NCBI GenBank assembly: GCA_002469895.1
Contig: DKOA01000043.1
Location: 53,619-117,618, forward strand
Length of the DNA stretch: 64,000 nt
Direction of reading: 5' to 3'
Origin: Opitutia bacterium UBA7374
GTDB taxonomy: Bacteria; Verrucomicrobiota; Verrucomicrobiia; Opitutales; Coraliomargaritaceae
Shown in pieces: positions 18,312 to 28,298 of this stretch. Made by a program: the position numbers and the translations under genes. Position 1 is the first letter of the stretch. The number at the start of each line of letters is the position of its first letter. Below the pieces are notes generated by a model. It worked only from the letters and a program-made list of their open reading frames with translations. It was not told where the DNA came from and searched no databases.

Positions 18312-20993
18312 TTAGTCTAAATACAAGGTTTCGTTGAGATTTAAGAGAATCAAACAAACGCGAGCGAGCAAACTTGTTTGAGGAATTTCATATTCTTCCT
18401 TCAAATCGGCGCATAGCTCAGAAAGGAGTGCCTTCTCGTCGGCCTCGGGCAGACGACCCAATGCAATTTTAAAAGCATCTTCAATCTGCGCTTCAATACT
18501 TGTGCTGTTGGTATTTAGCCGGGCGGCAAATTCTTTGGCTATCTGATTTACCCGTTCGCTGTTTAACATAGTTAAGGCCTGTGTCGGCACTGTTGTGGCA
18601 AAACGAGTTGGACAGGTGGAATCCCTTTGGGGCGCATCGAAAGCAGCCAGCAAGGGCAATTGAATCGACCGCTTTACATGAATATAAACAGCACGCCGAT
18701 TCGCACTTTCTCCAAAAGTCTCACGCCACACGTTTTTGGGCTGTGAAGAACCCGCTAATACAGCCTCCGGCATCTTCGGACGCACCCATTCCCCAAACAT
18801 GTCCAGATTCAGTTTTCCGGCAAGCAGGAGAAATGTATCCCATATTTCTTCAGCAGTCAGCCTTCGCGAATTGTGACGCCAATGTAGTCGATTGTTTGGA
18901 TCATTGGATAAACCTTCTTCCTGCGGCTGTACGGACATGCGATAGGTCGAACTCGTCAACATCAGGCGCAGCATATGCTTGATATCCCATCCTGAATCCA
19001 TGAATTCCACCGCTAACCAATCCAGAAGTGCCTGATTGCTGACCCCTTCACCCAGCACCCCAAAGTCATTTGCGCTGGGCACCAGACCGACCCCAAAACA
19101 GTGCTGCCATAGCCGGTTGACCATGACCCTGGAAGTCAGTGGGTTCTGCGAATGAGTCAGCCATTTAGCGACTGCCAGACGCCTTCCGGTAGTTCTGTTT
19201 TTAGTAAAATGCACTTTTTGCGATTCCTCTGTAGGGATCTCTGCAGCGGCATCATCGATGTCTAAAAAGCCGGGAAACGCTAACGGGACTTCCGGACCTT
19301 CCGCGTGTACGTTACCGCGTAAATGGATACGACCGGGGGCCGTATTATTGTTTTCATCAACAGAAAAGTACCGATTTCCCGGATTCGAAAAAACCTGCTT
19401 CTTCTCGGTAATCAAAGGTTCGATACGTTCCCGGAAGTCTCTGCCATAAACATCCTCTATGATGCCCGGGTTTAAGACAACCAGATCATCGATCGGTAAA
19501 GGAGCGATCGCACTGTAATACAACCCCGGATCAAACCAATATCCATGCTTCGGATCCTTTGGCGTAACAACTATTGAAATAACATTTTTTCCGGTTGTTA
19601 GATGGCCCACCTCCTCTGAGCCAAAAGGAACGACGACATAACCGCCTCTGAAGGTGGCCTGCCCGTTATATACGCGGGCGCCGTTGAAATAAATTTCCAT
19701 TTCAGTCAATAGGCGTCCCTGTGCATAAAAGATGAGTTTTTCGGGAAGCGAAACCAACCGAAACTCTTTTCTCAAAACCAATGGTTTTACTTCGTGGGTC
19801 AGAGGCGAGTAGTCCACCTCTTCTTTCGGTTGTTTGCCCTTCTCTCCTCGAAAGACCGCATGGATACCATGATCAGGGGTTGAAAATGGTGATAACGCAT
19901 CCTTGAAATCCACCGGATCATAACTTGGGAATGTCCATCGAGGATCTTCCGGTAATGCAGGAAGAATCTGCCAACTTGTTTCCCTCTCCTGATCCTTTAC
20001 ATAGCCCATCTGAATCATCGCTTCAGGCGATTTCGCTGCCTGCAGCAATTCACTAAGTAAGTCGGTGTCGACGGAAGCCCATGCCGCAGAAACAGCATCC
20101 TCGGCGTTCTTGCGGGCGCTAGCATCCTCATCACTATACCATGTCTTGTTCGCTGTTTTAAGGTGAGATAAATTAATCGCATCAAAAAATGACATCAGCG
20201 AATAATAATCCGATTGCTTAATAGGATCGGCCTTGTGGTCATGACATTTAGCACATCCCATCGTCGTTCCTAAGAAGGCTTCTCCGGTAACGTCGACAAT
20301 ATCACTGATCATGTCATTGTGAGCTTGCTTGTGATCCGCTGGTTCATCATCACGCTGCATCAATGCCATGAATCCAGTAGCCAGCTTGGCCGGCACATCG
20401 CTGTCAGGCAGTTCATCACCGGCAATTTGCTCCTGCACAAAACGATCATAAGGCTTGTTCTCATTGAAAGCAGAAATGACGTAGTCACGGTAACGCCATA
20501 TGAAGGGTTTGATCATATCGCGCTCGAAGGCGTTCGTCTCCGCGTAGCGAACAACATCCAACCAGTGACTGGCCAATTTTTCACCGAAACGCTCAGAAAC
20601 TAATAAATCATCCACCAGAGACTCCCAAGCAATCTCGCGATCTTCTGACAAACAGAATGTCTCGACCTCATCGTGCGTCGGGGGAAGGCCGGTCATATCG
20701 TAATAAACACGTCGTATGAGATGGTTGGCTGGCGCTTCCGAATTTGGACGTAGTCCGGCGGCCTCAAGGCCTTCTAGAATAAACGCATCGATCGGATTGC
20801 GTATAAACGCGTCTTCCAACAGAGGCACCGGTGGACGAACAGGAGTCTGATAGGCCCAATAAGCCTGACGATCTGTTTCTGCTTTGAGCGCACTGTCCGC
20901 GTCTTTGCTGGTCGACGAAGCCGGCACATTCCAGACGACAAGGCCAAGCAAAATAAGAAGACTCTTTAAACGACTGTGGCAGTTTCGAAGCAT
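18312..20993 (-). CDS. DUF1549/DUF1553 protein with CAKCH heme-like motif
   Basis: This 893-aa exported protein has a signal peptide in the first 25 residues. The DUF1549 part (about 65-260) has NPIDAFIL, RRVYYDMTGLPP, SHWLDVVRYAET and a CxxCH motif at C247-H251 (GCAKCHDHKADP). A beta-rich middle (about 390-560) separates it from DUF1553 at about 620-870 (LAKWLTHSQNPLTSRVMVNR, GVGLVPSANDFG, RLTAEEIWD). Many family members carry an N-terminal cytochrome-c (PSCyt1) domain. This one lacks it, and that domain sits in the next gene upstream, whose stop is 5 bp away. DUF1501 follows at 8 bp. The three genes look like a translationally coupled redox module. Confidence 0.88.
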   Translation of the reverse strand: MLRNCHSRLKSLLILLGLVVWNVPASSTSKDADSALKAETDRQAYWAYQTPVRPPVPLLEDAFIRNPIDAFILEGLEAAGLRPNSEAPANHLIRRVYYDMTGLPPTHDEVETFCLSEDREIAWESLVDDLLVSERFGEKLASHWLDVVRYAETNAFERDMIKPFIWRYRDYVISAFNENKPYDRFVQEQIAGDELPDSDVPAKLATGFMALMQRDDEPADHKQAHNDMISDIVDVTGEAFLGTTMGCAKCHDHKADPIKQSDYYSLMSFFDAINLSHLKTANKTWYSDEDASARKNAEDAVSAAWASVDTDLLSELLQAAKSPEAMIQMGYVKDQERETSWQILPALPEDPRWTFPSYDPVDFKDALSPFSTPDHGIHAVFRGEKGKQPKEEVDYSPLTHEVKPLVLRKEFRLVSLPEKLIFYAQGRLLTEMEIYFNGARVYNGQATFRGGYVVVPFGSEEVGHLTTGKNVISIVVTPKDPKHGYWFDPGLYYSAIAPLPIDDLVVLNPGIIEDVYGRDFRERIEPLITEKKQVFSNPGNRYFSVDENNNTAPGRIHLRGNVHAEGPEVPLAFPGFLDIDDAAAEIPTEESQKVHFTKNRTTGRRLAVAKWLTHSQNPLTSRVMVNRLWQHCFGVGLVPSANDFGVLGEGVSNQALLDWLAVEFMDSGWDIKHMLRLMLTSSTYRMSVQPQEEGLSNDPNNRLHWRHNSRRLTAEEIWDTFLLLAGKLNLDMFGEWVRPKMPEAVLAGSSQPKNVWRETFGESANRRAVYIHVKRSIQLPLLAAFDAPQRDSTCPTRFATTVPTQALTMLNSERVNQIAKEFAARLNTNSTSIEAQIEDAFKIALGRLPEADEKALLSELCADLKEEYEIPQTSLLARVCLILLNLNETLYLD

Positions 20994-20998
20994 GCGGA

Positions 20999-22471
20999 TT
21001 AGAGAGAAAAATTACTTATTACCTGAGTGCCGGGCAGGTCTGAAATAAGGCGGCTAAAACCAGACTTGCTCAAATCGGTATCCGTCAGGACGATTGTTTC
21101 AATACCCGAATTTTCAATCAAATGATCGATATGTCGGTCAGAAAATGCAGTCCCTGTTAGGTTGATTTTTTTGAGTGAATTTTTCTTCGCAAGCAAGACG
21201 GACAGTGCATCTGCAGAAAAATCGCAATCGGTCAAATTCAGCACTTGTAGGCTTTTGGATTGAGCAAAGAGATGAATCCAAGACGCATCCAAAGGCCGAC
21301 GATTCCAGTCAATTCGAACAACACTTTCGGCCAGCGGCGCCAGTGCTTCACGCACAGCCTCTTCATTGTAGCCAAACATAGAAGATGAACTCAGTTCGAA
21401 GACTGCATCATTCTGAATCGACTGAACCAAAACCCCGGGAAACTGGGCTTGAATCTCAGCGTAGGCTGCCATCAAAGCATTTTTCCGCATTTTCAAGGCC
21501 TGCGCTTGCATCGCCTCTTCACTGTTTCCAATCAGAGAGTTAACGTACAATGCATGCTCCTCCGGAATCATTGTATCCCGCACCAACTGGTTTTCGGGCA
21601 GACCCGCCGTTACCCACCATTCCAAAAAGGCCAACTCACCGGCATCCAACTGAGGACGTTCCGCCGGGGGCATTCTTTCGGAGTGTTCCAATGGCAAATG
21701 CATACGCGTTATCATTAAGGATGCGGACAAATCACCGGGCACGTAAGCAAGTCCCTTCGAGCCTCCTTTTATGAGATCGATATAACTATCCATTTGTAAA
21801 CGACCCTTAGCCCTTTCCGTACCATGGCAGGCAATGCACTTTTCGTTTAGAATAGGCATAACCAGGTCAGCGAAAACATGCCCTTCCCCGGTTTTTCCCA
21901 AGGCGAGCGCTTCTGCTTTAGCCTGACGCGCAGCAAACACACGCCAGGGTGCGCGATCCAAGGGTTCACCATGGGTAATGACGCCACCGGCATGCCCGGA
22001 AATCAGCAGGATTGCCGATGTTGTAATAGCCGTCAGCGTACAATAAAGCGATCCGAAGCCACCTCCAAACCCAATGACAAATGCAATGAGAGCGGTGAGA
22101 AAGGCCAAAGAACTGTACATATGGAATGCAATCGAACCGGATCCATAACCACCTCCCAAATAAAGCACAAAGCCTGCAGCAAAAGTGAAGATTGCGAATA
22201 CCAGCGTGACCAGCGCTGATCCAAATACCAGAGACTCCTGGACACGCTCGCGCTGAAACAAATGCAGGACAAACAGAGCCAGTACGCCGAACCATAATCC
22301 TATCGGCAGATGTAAAATTACCGGATGAAAACTGCCGATGAAATCAAAAATGACCGACCAGTAATCATCTTGAAACGGGTCGAGGAAACGAATGAGCACA
22401 AAAAGAGCAACTAAGAGCAGGGTCATGAAAATGGCCATCCGACTCACCAACTTGACTCTTTTTTTAAACAT
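20999..22471 (-). CDS. Membrane c-type cytochrome protein (DUF2231-like + PSCyt1 + LRR-like tail)
   Basis: This 490-aa protein has several N-terminal transmembrane helices (about 12-30, 45-72, 82-104, 115-165) resembling DUF2231. A planctomycetal cytochrome-c domain follows with one heme motif, CIACH at residues 212-216, then 'GRLQMDSY', 'GGSKG', 'PGD' and 'HSERMPP', a plausible distal methionine region. The C-terminal ~110 residues are leucine-rich (LQVLNLTDCDFS, LKKINLTGTAFS). The heme domain should face the periplasm. It probably passes electrons between the exported DUF1549/DUF1501 proteins and the respiratory chain, which is an inference from context. Confidence 0.82.
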   Translation of the reverse strand: MFKKRVKLVSRMAIFMTLLLVALFVLIRFLDPFQDDYWSVIFDFIGSFHPVILHLPIGLWFGVLALFVLHLFQRERVQESLVFGSALVTLVFAIFTFAAGFVLYLGGGYGSGSIAFHMYSSLAFLTALIAFVIGFGGGFGSLYCTLTAITTSAILLISGHAGGVITHGEPLDRAPWRVFAARQAKAEALALGKTGEGHVFADLVMPILNEKCIACHGTERAKGRLQMDSYIDLIKGGSKGLAYVPGDLSASLMITRMHLPLEHSERMPPAERPQLDAGELAFLEWWVTAGLPENQLVRDTMIPEEHALYVNSLIGNSEEAMQAQALKMRKNALMAAYAEIQAQFPGVLVQSIQNDAVFELSSSSMFGYNEEAVREALAPLAESVVRIDWNRRPLDASWIHLFAQSKSLQVLNLTDCDFSADALSVLLAKKNSLKKINLTGTAFSDRHIDHLIENSGIETIVLTDTDLSKSGFSRLISDLPGTQVISNFSL

Positions 22472-22532
22472 TTGAAAAACAGTATTCTAAATTAAATTAA
22501 TTTATCAAATACGAGATCCAGATCTTGCTCAG

Positions 22533-24956
22533 CTAGATTAAATTCAACTCAAGGCCGAGCACACCAATCTGCTTGTTCGGCTGGCAATTCACATGAATGC
22601 GCAGCCCGTCGCAAGTAAGCTCCTCGGCCGGATGGATTGTATTCAGTTTATCTGGAGATACCCCAAAGACATCCGTGATATACTTTTTGAAAGGATGCCA
22701 TTCTCCATCCAGTAGATATTCCATACGCCAAGACAGCGGCAACTCAACAGAACCGCGCCTCGCCCAATAAACTCCCAAACGATTGATCGACTGTGGTTCA
22801 TTGAAAGTCATTTGCAGCCACTCTTCGCCGGATTCTCCGTTACTGAACCAGCCGTCGTCCACTTCGTCCGACGAGGACTCGGGGATCAATCCCGTTTTCA
22901 ACATATCCGGGTCGGAAAACTTCGCAGAAGAAGAAACTGTGATCACTCCATAGGTAGCCGGATCGGAACAAACATTGGCTAACTGTGCACGAGCCATTTC
23001 TTCAGACTTGGGCATCCAGACGATCATCGATAAATTCCCACGATTATTCCAAGAGGCGTAGGGGATAAACTGTGCCGTCCCTTTCTGTAACTCCCCATCC
23101 ACAATTTCACTGACAGGCAGCGACACGATTGGCGTTCCCGATAATATCCCGTCTTCAATCCGATTGACTACGGTTTCCGCCTCGGACGGAAGTTCCGGCA
23201 GAAAGAAACGCTGGACGGCACCCTCGTTATCCGGTTCCTCCGCGCAAAGGACAATCGGGCCTCGGGTTAGCGCCGCACGTCCACGATTGGCCAGTACATC
23301 ATTTATACAAGTATTGTATCGAACAGGCATCGGCAAATCCAACTCGATGACATCACCTGCGGCCCATGTTCGATTGATTGCAACAAAGCCTTTTTCAACA
23401 ATCGCATTAACCGCCTCACCATTCACTTTTAAAGACCATGCAGGAGGCGTCTCCTCAGTAAAGCTGTAGAGGTCTCCGGGCACAAATTGCTGGCCTAATG
23501 CCCATGTAGGTATGCGTAATTTGACACTAAATGTGCTGACCCCAACTAGATCCATTTCGACGCGGACCAATCCGTCATAAGGATATTCCGTTTGCTGATG
23601 GATGGTAACATCGGAACCACCAACCGGGATGGTCACACTGTTTCCTGAATACAAAAGAATAAACACCGCGTCTTCTTCTACACCATACATATAACCGCCG
23701 ACATGGGTCATAATACGGGCAATATTTGAGGGGCAACAAGCGCAGTCAAACCAGGGGGAACGCCCGGCAGATCCATGATTGAAAAGATGCTTACCATCCG
23801 CTTCCAGAGGATTGACATAGAAAAACTTGTTTCCTTCCAAATTTATCCCCGCCAGAGAATTATTAAAGAGCGAGATCTCTGCTACATCAAAGTATTTCGC
23901 ATCCTTGTGCAGGAGAGTCATGCGGTGGTTGAAAAACACATTGGCAATCGCTGCACAGGTTTCATTGTAAGCCTCTAGATTGGGAAGATCATAGTTTTCT
24001 CCGAATCCTTCAATGCCGTGAATCGCACCCAGACCGCCGGTAATATGCATCTTTTTATCCACTATATTTTTCCAGACATCCTCCAAGGCCTGGGTGTAAG
24101 AGTCGTCTCCCGTTAGTGCACTGACGTCGGCCATAGCAGCGTACATATAGGCCGCCCGTACCGCATGACCCACCGCAGTATCCTGCTCAGCTACCGGAGC
24201 GTGCTGTTGTGCATAACTGGGAGACATGGTCCCTTTGCCCTCTGGGCGATAAGTCACCCCGCGAATATCCAAAAACTTTTTCGCCATATCTAAATACAGC
24301 TTATTCCCCGTAGCACGATAAAGTCGGCATAACGCCAATTCAGGCTCTTGGTGTCCCGGCGCCTGATTCACCGGATTCCCACCATTGTAATTGGAGTCGC
24401 CTTCGAAGAAGACCTGATTGACATGCTGCGCACTCTTTTCCGCAATATCCAGCCAAGCACGTTTACCAGTGGCTTCGAAATACGCTACCGCTCCTTCATA
24501 CATGTGGCCGACATTGTAGAGTTCATGGCTGTGAACAACCCACGTGTACGGGGCCTCTCCCATCTCCTCCACATTCGATACCTTACAAATGTGCGGAACG
24601 TACAGATAGCCGTCTTGCTTTTGAGCCTGACCAATCAATTCGATGAGTTCATCCATCCTTGCTTCCAGAACTGAATCCGGCTCCAGATGCAGCAGGTAGG
24701 CAGCACTCTCCATCACTTTATACAAATCAGATGAAATGAACCGGTGGGAGATTGGCAGCTCGCCACCTTCTCCGCGAAGATAAGCACCGCAACGTCTGAA
24801 ATTCTCCGCTGCTGGCTCTGTTTTTTGCAGAGCAAAAGGTACTGTTTCCCTTTTCTGCACATGCAAGCGCGGCAGCCAAAACTGATCGCTCAGCTTAACT
24901 TGACTAAAGGCAATTGGATTCACCGGATAGTTATGTGATTTTTTCGAAATGATCAT
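22533..24956 (-). CDS. GH127 beta-L-arabinofuranosidase-type hydrolase with C-terminal discoidin-like domain
   Basis: This 807-aa canonical GH127 protein has no signal peptide, so it is predicted cytoplasmic. Residues aligning with the characterised Bifidobacterium enzyme HypBA1 are all present: E316 (acid/base candidate), E332 and C334 in NETCA, and C407-C408 in CACCPSN, giving the Zn(Cys)3Glu site with a cysteine nucleophile. The (alpha/alpha)6 barrel spans about 20-430, two beta-sandwich domains follow, and the last ~130 residues resemble an F5/8-type module (WLQMTFNEPQSINRLGVYW). It presumably cleaves terminal beta-L-arabinofuranose or a related sugar from imported oligosaccharides. It lies 61 bp upstream of the cytochrome gene and 104 bp downstream of the MGH1-like hydrolase. 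Confidence 0.88.
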   Translation of the reverse strand: MIISKKSHNYPVNPIAFSQVKLSDQFWLPRLHVQKRETVPFALQKTEPAAENFRRCGAYLRGEGGELPISHRFISSDLYKVMESAAYLLHLEPDSVLEARMDELIELIGQAQKQDGYLYVPHICKVSNVEEMGEAPYTWVVHSHELYNVGHMYEGAVAYFEATGKRAWLDIAEKSAQHVNQVFFEGDSNYNGGNPVNQAPGHQEPELALCRLYRATGNKLYLDMAKKFLDIRGVTYRPEGKGTMSPSYAQQHAPVAEQDTAVGHAVRAAYMYAAMADVSALTGDDSYTQALEDVWKNIVDKKMHITGGLGAIHGIEGFGENYDLPNLEAYNETCAAIANVFFNHRMTLLHKDAKYFDVAEISLFNNSLAGINLEGNKFFYVNPLEADGKHLFNHGSAGRSPWFDCACCPSNIARIMTHVGGYMYGVEEDAVFILLYSGNSVTIPVGGSDVTIHQQTEYPYDGLVRVEMDLVGVSTFSVKLRIPTWALGQQFVPGDLYSFTEETPPAWSLKVNGEAVNAIVEKGFVAINRTWAAGDVIELDLPMPVRYNTCINDVLANRGRAALTRGPIVLCAEEPDNEGAVQRFFLPELPSEAETVVNRIEDGILSGTPIVSLPVSEIVDGELQKGTAQFIPYASWNNRGNLSMIVWMPKSEEMARAQLANVCSDPATYGVITVSSSAKFSDPDMLKTGLIPESSSDEVDDGWFSNGESGEEWLQMTFNEPQSINRLGVYWARRGSVELPLSWRMEYLLDGEWHPFKKYITDVFGVSPDKLNTIHPAEELTCDGLRIHVNCQPNKQIGVLGLELNLI

Positions 24957-25060
24957 CTTTGAAAATGTATTCCAGTTCTGTAAAAGTGTGAATAATGTGG
25001 GTGGGGTTATCGCAAAAGGTTTGTCAGAAAAGCATGCTCTGAAAATAGGCCGCTAAAAGG

Positions 25061-28000
25061 CTAGTCATCAAGTAAGTACCAATCTTGGGATGAAATAGAT
25101 TTATATTCAGGCTCATCTCCTTTTCGTGACTTCAAATTTAATCGGGTGCGGTGCTTGTCCTGATAATAAAAGACTTCAACACGATGCAAACCCTGCTTAA
25201 GGCCAATACTCCCGCTGGCCTCCCAGGCATCCATGTAAGAATGGGAATCCAGATCAATCACTACACGTCCATCAATGACGACCCGTGCACCATCGTCCGC
25301 ATGTAGATAAAAGTGATATACCGCATCCTCCGGTACCCTTAAATGACTGCTCATGTGCAGGGCAAAACCTTCTTTTCGTTCCCCCGAAATTTCAGATAGA
25401 CCCTTCCCTTCAGCAAATAGATCGCCTGAAAGTATGCCGGTTCTTGTCGGTTCCAGTTTCTCAAAATCAGGCAGTTTCGTTGATCTTCCTTCTAATTCAA
25501 AAAACCGATAGAATACACCCGGCTTAGACTGAGCCACACTGCTGACAGACGGCTCTAAATCCGTTTTCTCATAGAGCATCTCATACGGCTCATAGATGGA
25601 ACCATCGTTACCATACGCGCGCACCTTGAATGTTGTGGTGCGATCAACCTCGACCCTTCCATCCCAAAGAGGAGAACGCTCCGTTGGTTCGCTGCCATCC
25701 ATGGTGTAGCGTACCACCGTACCCGGCACTAAATTTTCAATGCCAACATTGACAGAGCCGTGGAAGATACGAGTACGGGGCGTTGACCAGACCAAAGTCT
25801 TGTAAGCAGTTTGCTTCTTACCCAGCGAAAGGGTTACCTTTGCATCGGATTCTTCGCTTTCAAATGCGATTGAGTTTGCACGTTTGATTGGCGCCCCCGG
25901 ACCTTTCGACTGCATAACATTCCGGTCTTCGGTATACGGAGCAATAATCGTCTTTTTCATCGGATTGCCCTGCACATCTGCGTGGATTTTGACTTTTTTT
26001 CCGCTGCCCTTTCGTTCGACAAACGAACGCACCCAATGGGTCTCCCCATCTAAAACAACCGGTGTGTAGGTGAGAATATAGTCCCATGTGCTCGGCAAGT
26101 GGGGAGCAAATGTAAACGTCTTATCCGGAACATTATAATCCAAACCGGCAACCCATTCCAGAAGCGGCAGGACATGGGCAAGGTCCCAGTTGTAATAGCG
26201 GGACCCCCAGGCCAAATGATTTTCTTCCCAGGCCTCTGGAGCAACCGGATACCCATATTCCCGATGCATTGCTTTGGTATGGTTTAAGGTGGTGAGAATT
26301 CCGGCAAACGGTTGCTCCTGACGAAACATACCATCAATGGCCAGCCAACTGCTGATCGTAGAGCACCGGAAAATCCCGTTAGGGGGACTGTCAGCCGCTC
26401 GGGTATTTACGCCCAGTGGCGAAGCAAATCCTTTGTCTGTATCGAGCACATACTCTTCGACCATTGTTTTTCCCCATTCCTTTGGCATCTCAACACACTG
26501 CAATGCAGAAAGCGCCCAAATGTCTTTCCATGCTGGAGAAGGTTTTCCATAAAAACCTTCCCATTGCCCGGACCATTGGCGCTTAAACTGCTCCACTTGG
26601 TTTGGTCGAAAAGCCTTCCAGTGTTCGATATCCTCCGTCTCGCCCAGTACGGTTGCCATATTTATAAGCGCATCAATAGCATTTATTTCAGTTCCGAAAC
26701 TGGGCGTCGGGCCATTCCCATCGTAATAGAGCGGTTTGAATACCTTGTTGTAGGCCTCCTCCAGATATTGCTTATCACCAGACCGACGATACTGCTGCCA
26801 GGCAGGCTCAACCGCTCCGACAAATACCATTCGGACGATTGGAGAATACCACCCCTTGCCGAAATTATCCGGCATACAATTCGCCGGACTTTTATACGGA
26901 ACCATGAACTGCCAGGAGAGCGTATTACCAAAGCCCCATTTCTCTTTGTCGGCAACCCACGAACCAGCCTGAATGTACGCCCACGAATCCCAAAGATGTA
27001 GCCCCATGAAATTATTTACCGCCGTCTGGGTATGTGGATATTTCAGCCAACCTTCACCGATATCGCGAAAATACATAAAATTTAGCGCCCACAGATAATA
27101 ATACGTCTGCACCGTCATTTTATCGGAACAGCGAAAATAAGGAATTTGTTCATTCAGCAGGTTGTTGAACCAAGTGGACTTGGCCTCCATGGCAGATGCC
27201 GCTTCGTTCGCCACCCTGCTGGCGCGTGACAACGCATCGGGATAGGCATCAGCAACCGCTAACGATAAGGCAACCGGCTGTCCTGCTGGTAGCTTCAAGC
27301 GGAAAGTGTAACTAAGATTACCTCCGCTTTTGCGATCGTGTTCGACCGCCTCCATCGGGACGCTTGCAGTGTAGACAAAACTCAGGCCATCATACATCAT
27401 ACGACCAACGGTAACCGACTTGCCATACTGAGGCTTCACAACTGCCGTACCCGCCTCCACTAATCGCATCGCGTTGGCCTTTTTATCAAACGTTATAATC
27501 GACTCACAGCTACGGGACATGATTCCCTCCATCTGATCACCGTCAAAAGTGGGCACCTTACTTGAATCCCAAAAACTTTCTCCGTTGAAGACAATCTCTA
27601 CATCCTGATCAGCAACAATGACCGTGGTCAGTACATCATCCAAGCTGATAAACTTTTCCTCCCGCAGCTGCACACCAGCTACATCGTAAGTCGCCACCAT
27701 TTTATCAGGGCGCCAATTTAAAGTTTTTGGTTTGGGTTCCGGATACTTCGAACCCTCAATAATCAATGTGCCGTAAGCTGCACGGGTTTTGCGCCAAAAT
27801 TCCCAACCCCAAGAATCGTGCCCTAACCCACCGACCTCAACATCGACAATTCCAATTCCTCGGGCCCGACCATCACGAAAAAGCGGATGCGTAAAACCAA
27901 GCGTTTCTGACTCATAGAACTCATCCCAGTAGGCGCCAAATGAACCGGCGACATAGTACAGCTTATTGCCCGCAATAAATCCGTAATGATCACCCTGAAT

Positions 28001-28132
28001 ATCTCTCTCCAGCATTTCATTATAATCCGTCCAGGGTGGTCCCATCCGAGACTCTATTTTTGCAGCGTCTAGTAATCCCAGAGTGGACAAGAAAACAAAG
28101 GATAATAATGCGAAATTTAGCGAGGTATGCAT
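25061..28132 (-). CDS. Secreted MGH1-like hydrolase with chitobiase-type and PA14 domains
   Basis: The ATG at 28132 gives 1023 aa with a signal peptide (LNFALLSFVFLSTLGLLDA). The catalytic half shares HYGFIAGNKLYYVAG, SETLGFTHP, GWEFWRK, LNWRPDKMVATYD, YFRCSDKMTVQTYYYLWALN and HTQTAVNNFMGLH with the two other paralogues. After it come a chitobiase/hexosaminidase C-terminal-type domain (VVRYTMDGSEPTERSPLWDG) and a PA14 domain (VFYRFFELEG, DDGARVVIDGRVVIDL). These accessory domains usually bind carbohydrate. It is probably periplasmic or surface-bound. A 166-bp gap separates it from the upstream sulfatase, enough for a promoter. Confidence 0.8.
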   Translation of the reverse strand: MHTSLNFALLSFVFLSTLGLLDAAKIESRMGPPWTDYNEMLERDIQGDHYGFIAGNKLYYVAGSFGAYWDEFYESETLGFTHPLFRDGRARGIGIVDVEVGGLGHDSWGWEFWRKTRAAYGTLIIEGSKYPEPKPKTLNWRPDKMVATYDVAGVQLREEKFISLDDVLTTVIVADQDVEIVFNGESFWDSSKVPTFDGDQMEGIMSRSCESIITFDKKANAMRLVEAGTAVVKPQYGKSVTVGRMMYDGLSFVYTASVPMEAVEHDRKSGGNLSYTFRLKLPAGQPVALSLAVADAYPDALSRASRVANEAASAMEAKSTWFNNLLNEQIPYFRCSDKMTVQTYYYLWALNFMYFRDIGEGWLKYPHTQTAVNNFMGLHLWDSWAYIQAGSWVADKEKWGFGNTLSWQFMVPYKSPANCMPDNFGKGWYSPIVRMVFVGAVEPAWQQYRRSGDKQYLEEAYNKVFKPLYYDGNGPTPSFGTEINAIDALINMATVLGETEDIEHWKAFRPNQVEQFKRQWSGQWEGFYGKPSPAWKDIWALSALQCVEMPKEWGKTMVEEYVLDTDKGFASPLGVNTRAADSPPNGIFRCSTISSWLAIDGMFRQEQPFAGILTTLNHTKAMHREYGYPVAPEAWEENHLAWGSRYYNWDLAHVLPLLEWVAGLDYNVPDKTFTFAPHLPSTWDYILTYTPVVLDGETHWVRSFVERKGSGKKVKIHADVQGNPMKKTIIAPYTEDRNVMQSKGPGAPIKRANSIAFESEESDAKVTLSLGKKQTAYKTLVWSTPRTRIFHGSVNVGIENLVPGTVVRYTMDGSEPTERSPLWDGRVEVDRTTTFKVRAYGNDGSIYEPYEMLYEKTDLEPSVSSVAQSKPGVFYRFFELEGRSTKLPDFEKLEPTRTGILSGDLFAEGKGLSEISGERKEGFALHMSSHLRVPEDAVYHFYLHADDGARVVIDGRVVIDLDSHSYMDAWEASGSIGLKQGLHRVEVFYYQDKHRTRLNLKSRKGDEPEYKSISSQDWYLLDD

Positions 28133-28298
28133 ATAGATCGATGAAAACAGTAAGCTCGATAATATAACTGGAGCCGTCCGGAAATACAAGAGGTGAACAC
28201 GCCTAAGAGATGTCTACTTGCGCCAAGATTTAAGCGGATCCAACCACACAACCAAAGCTAGAATACCGCTGCCTCGAGGACAGCCTAAATTCAAACCG

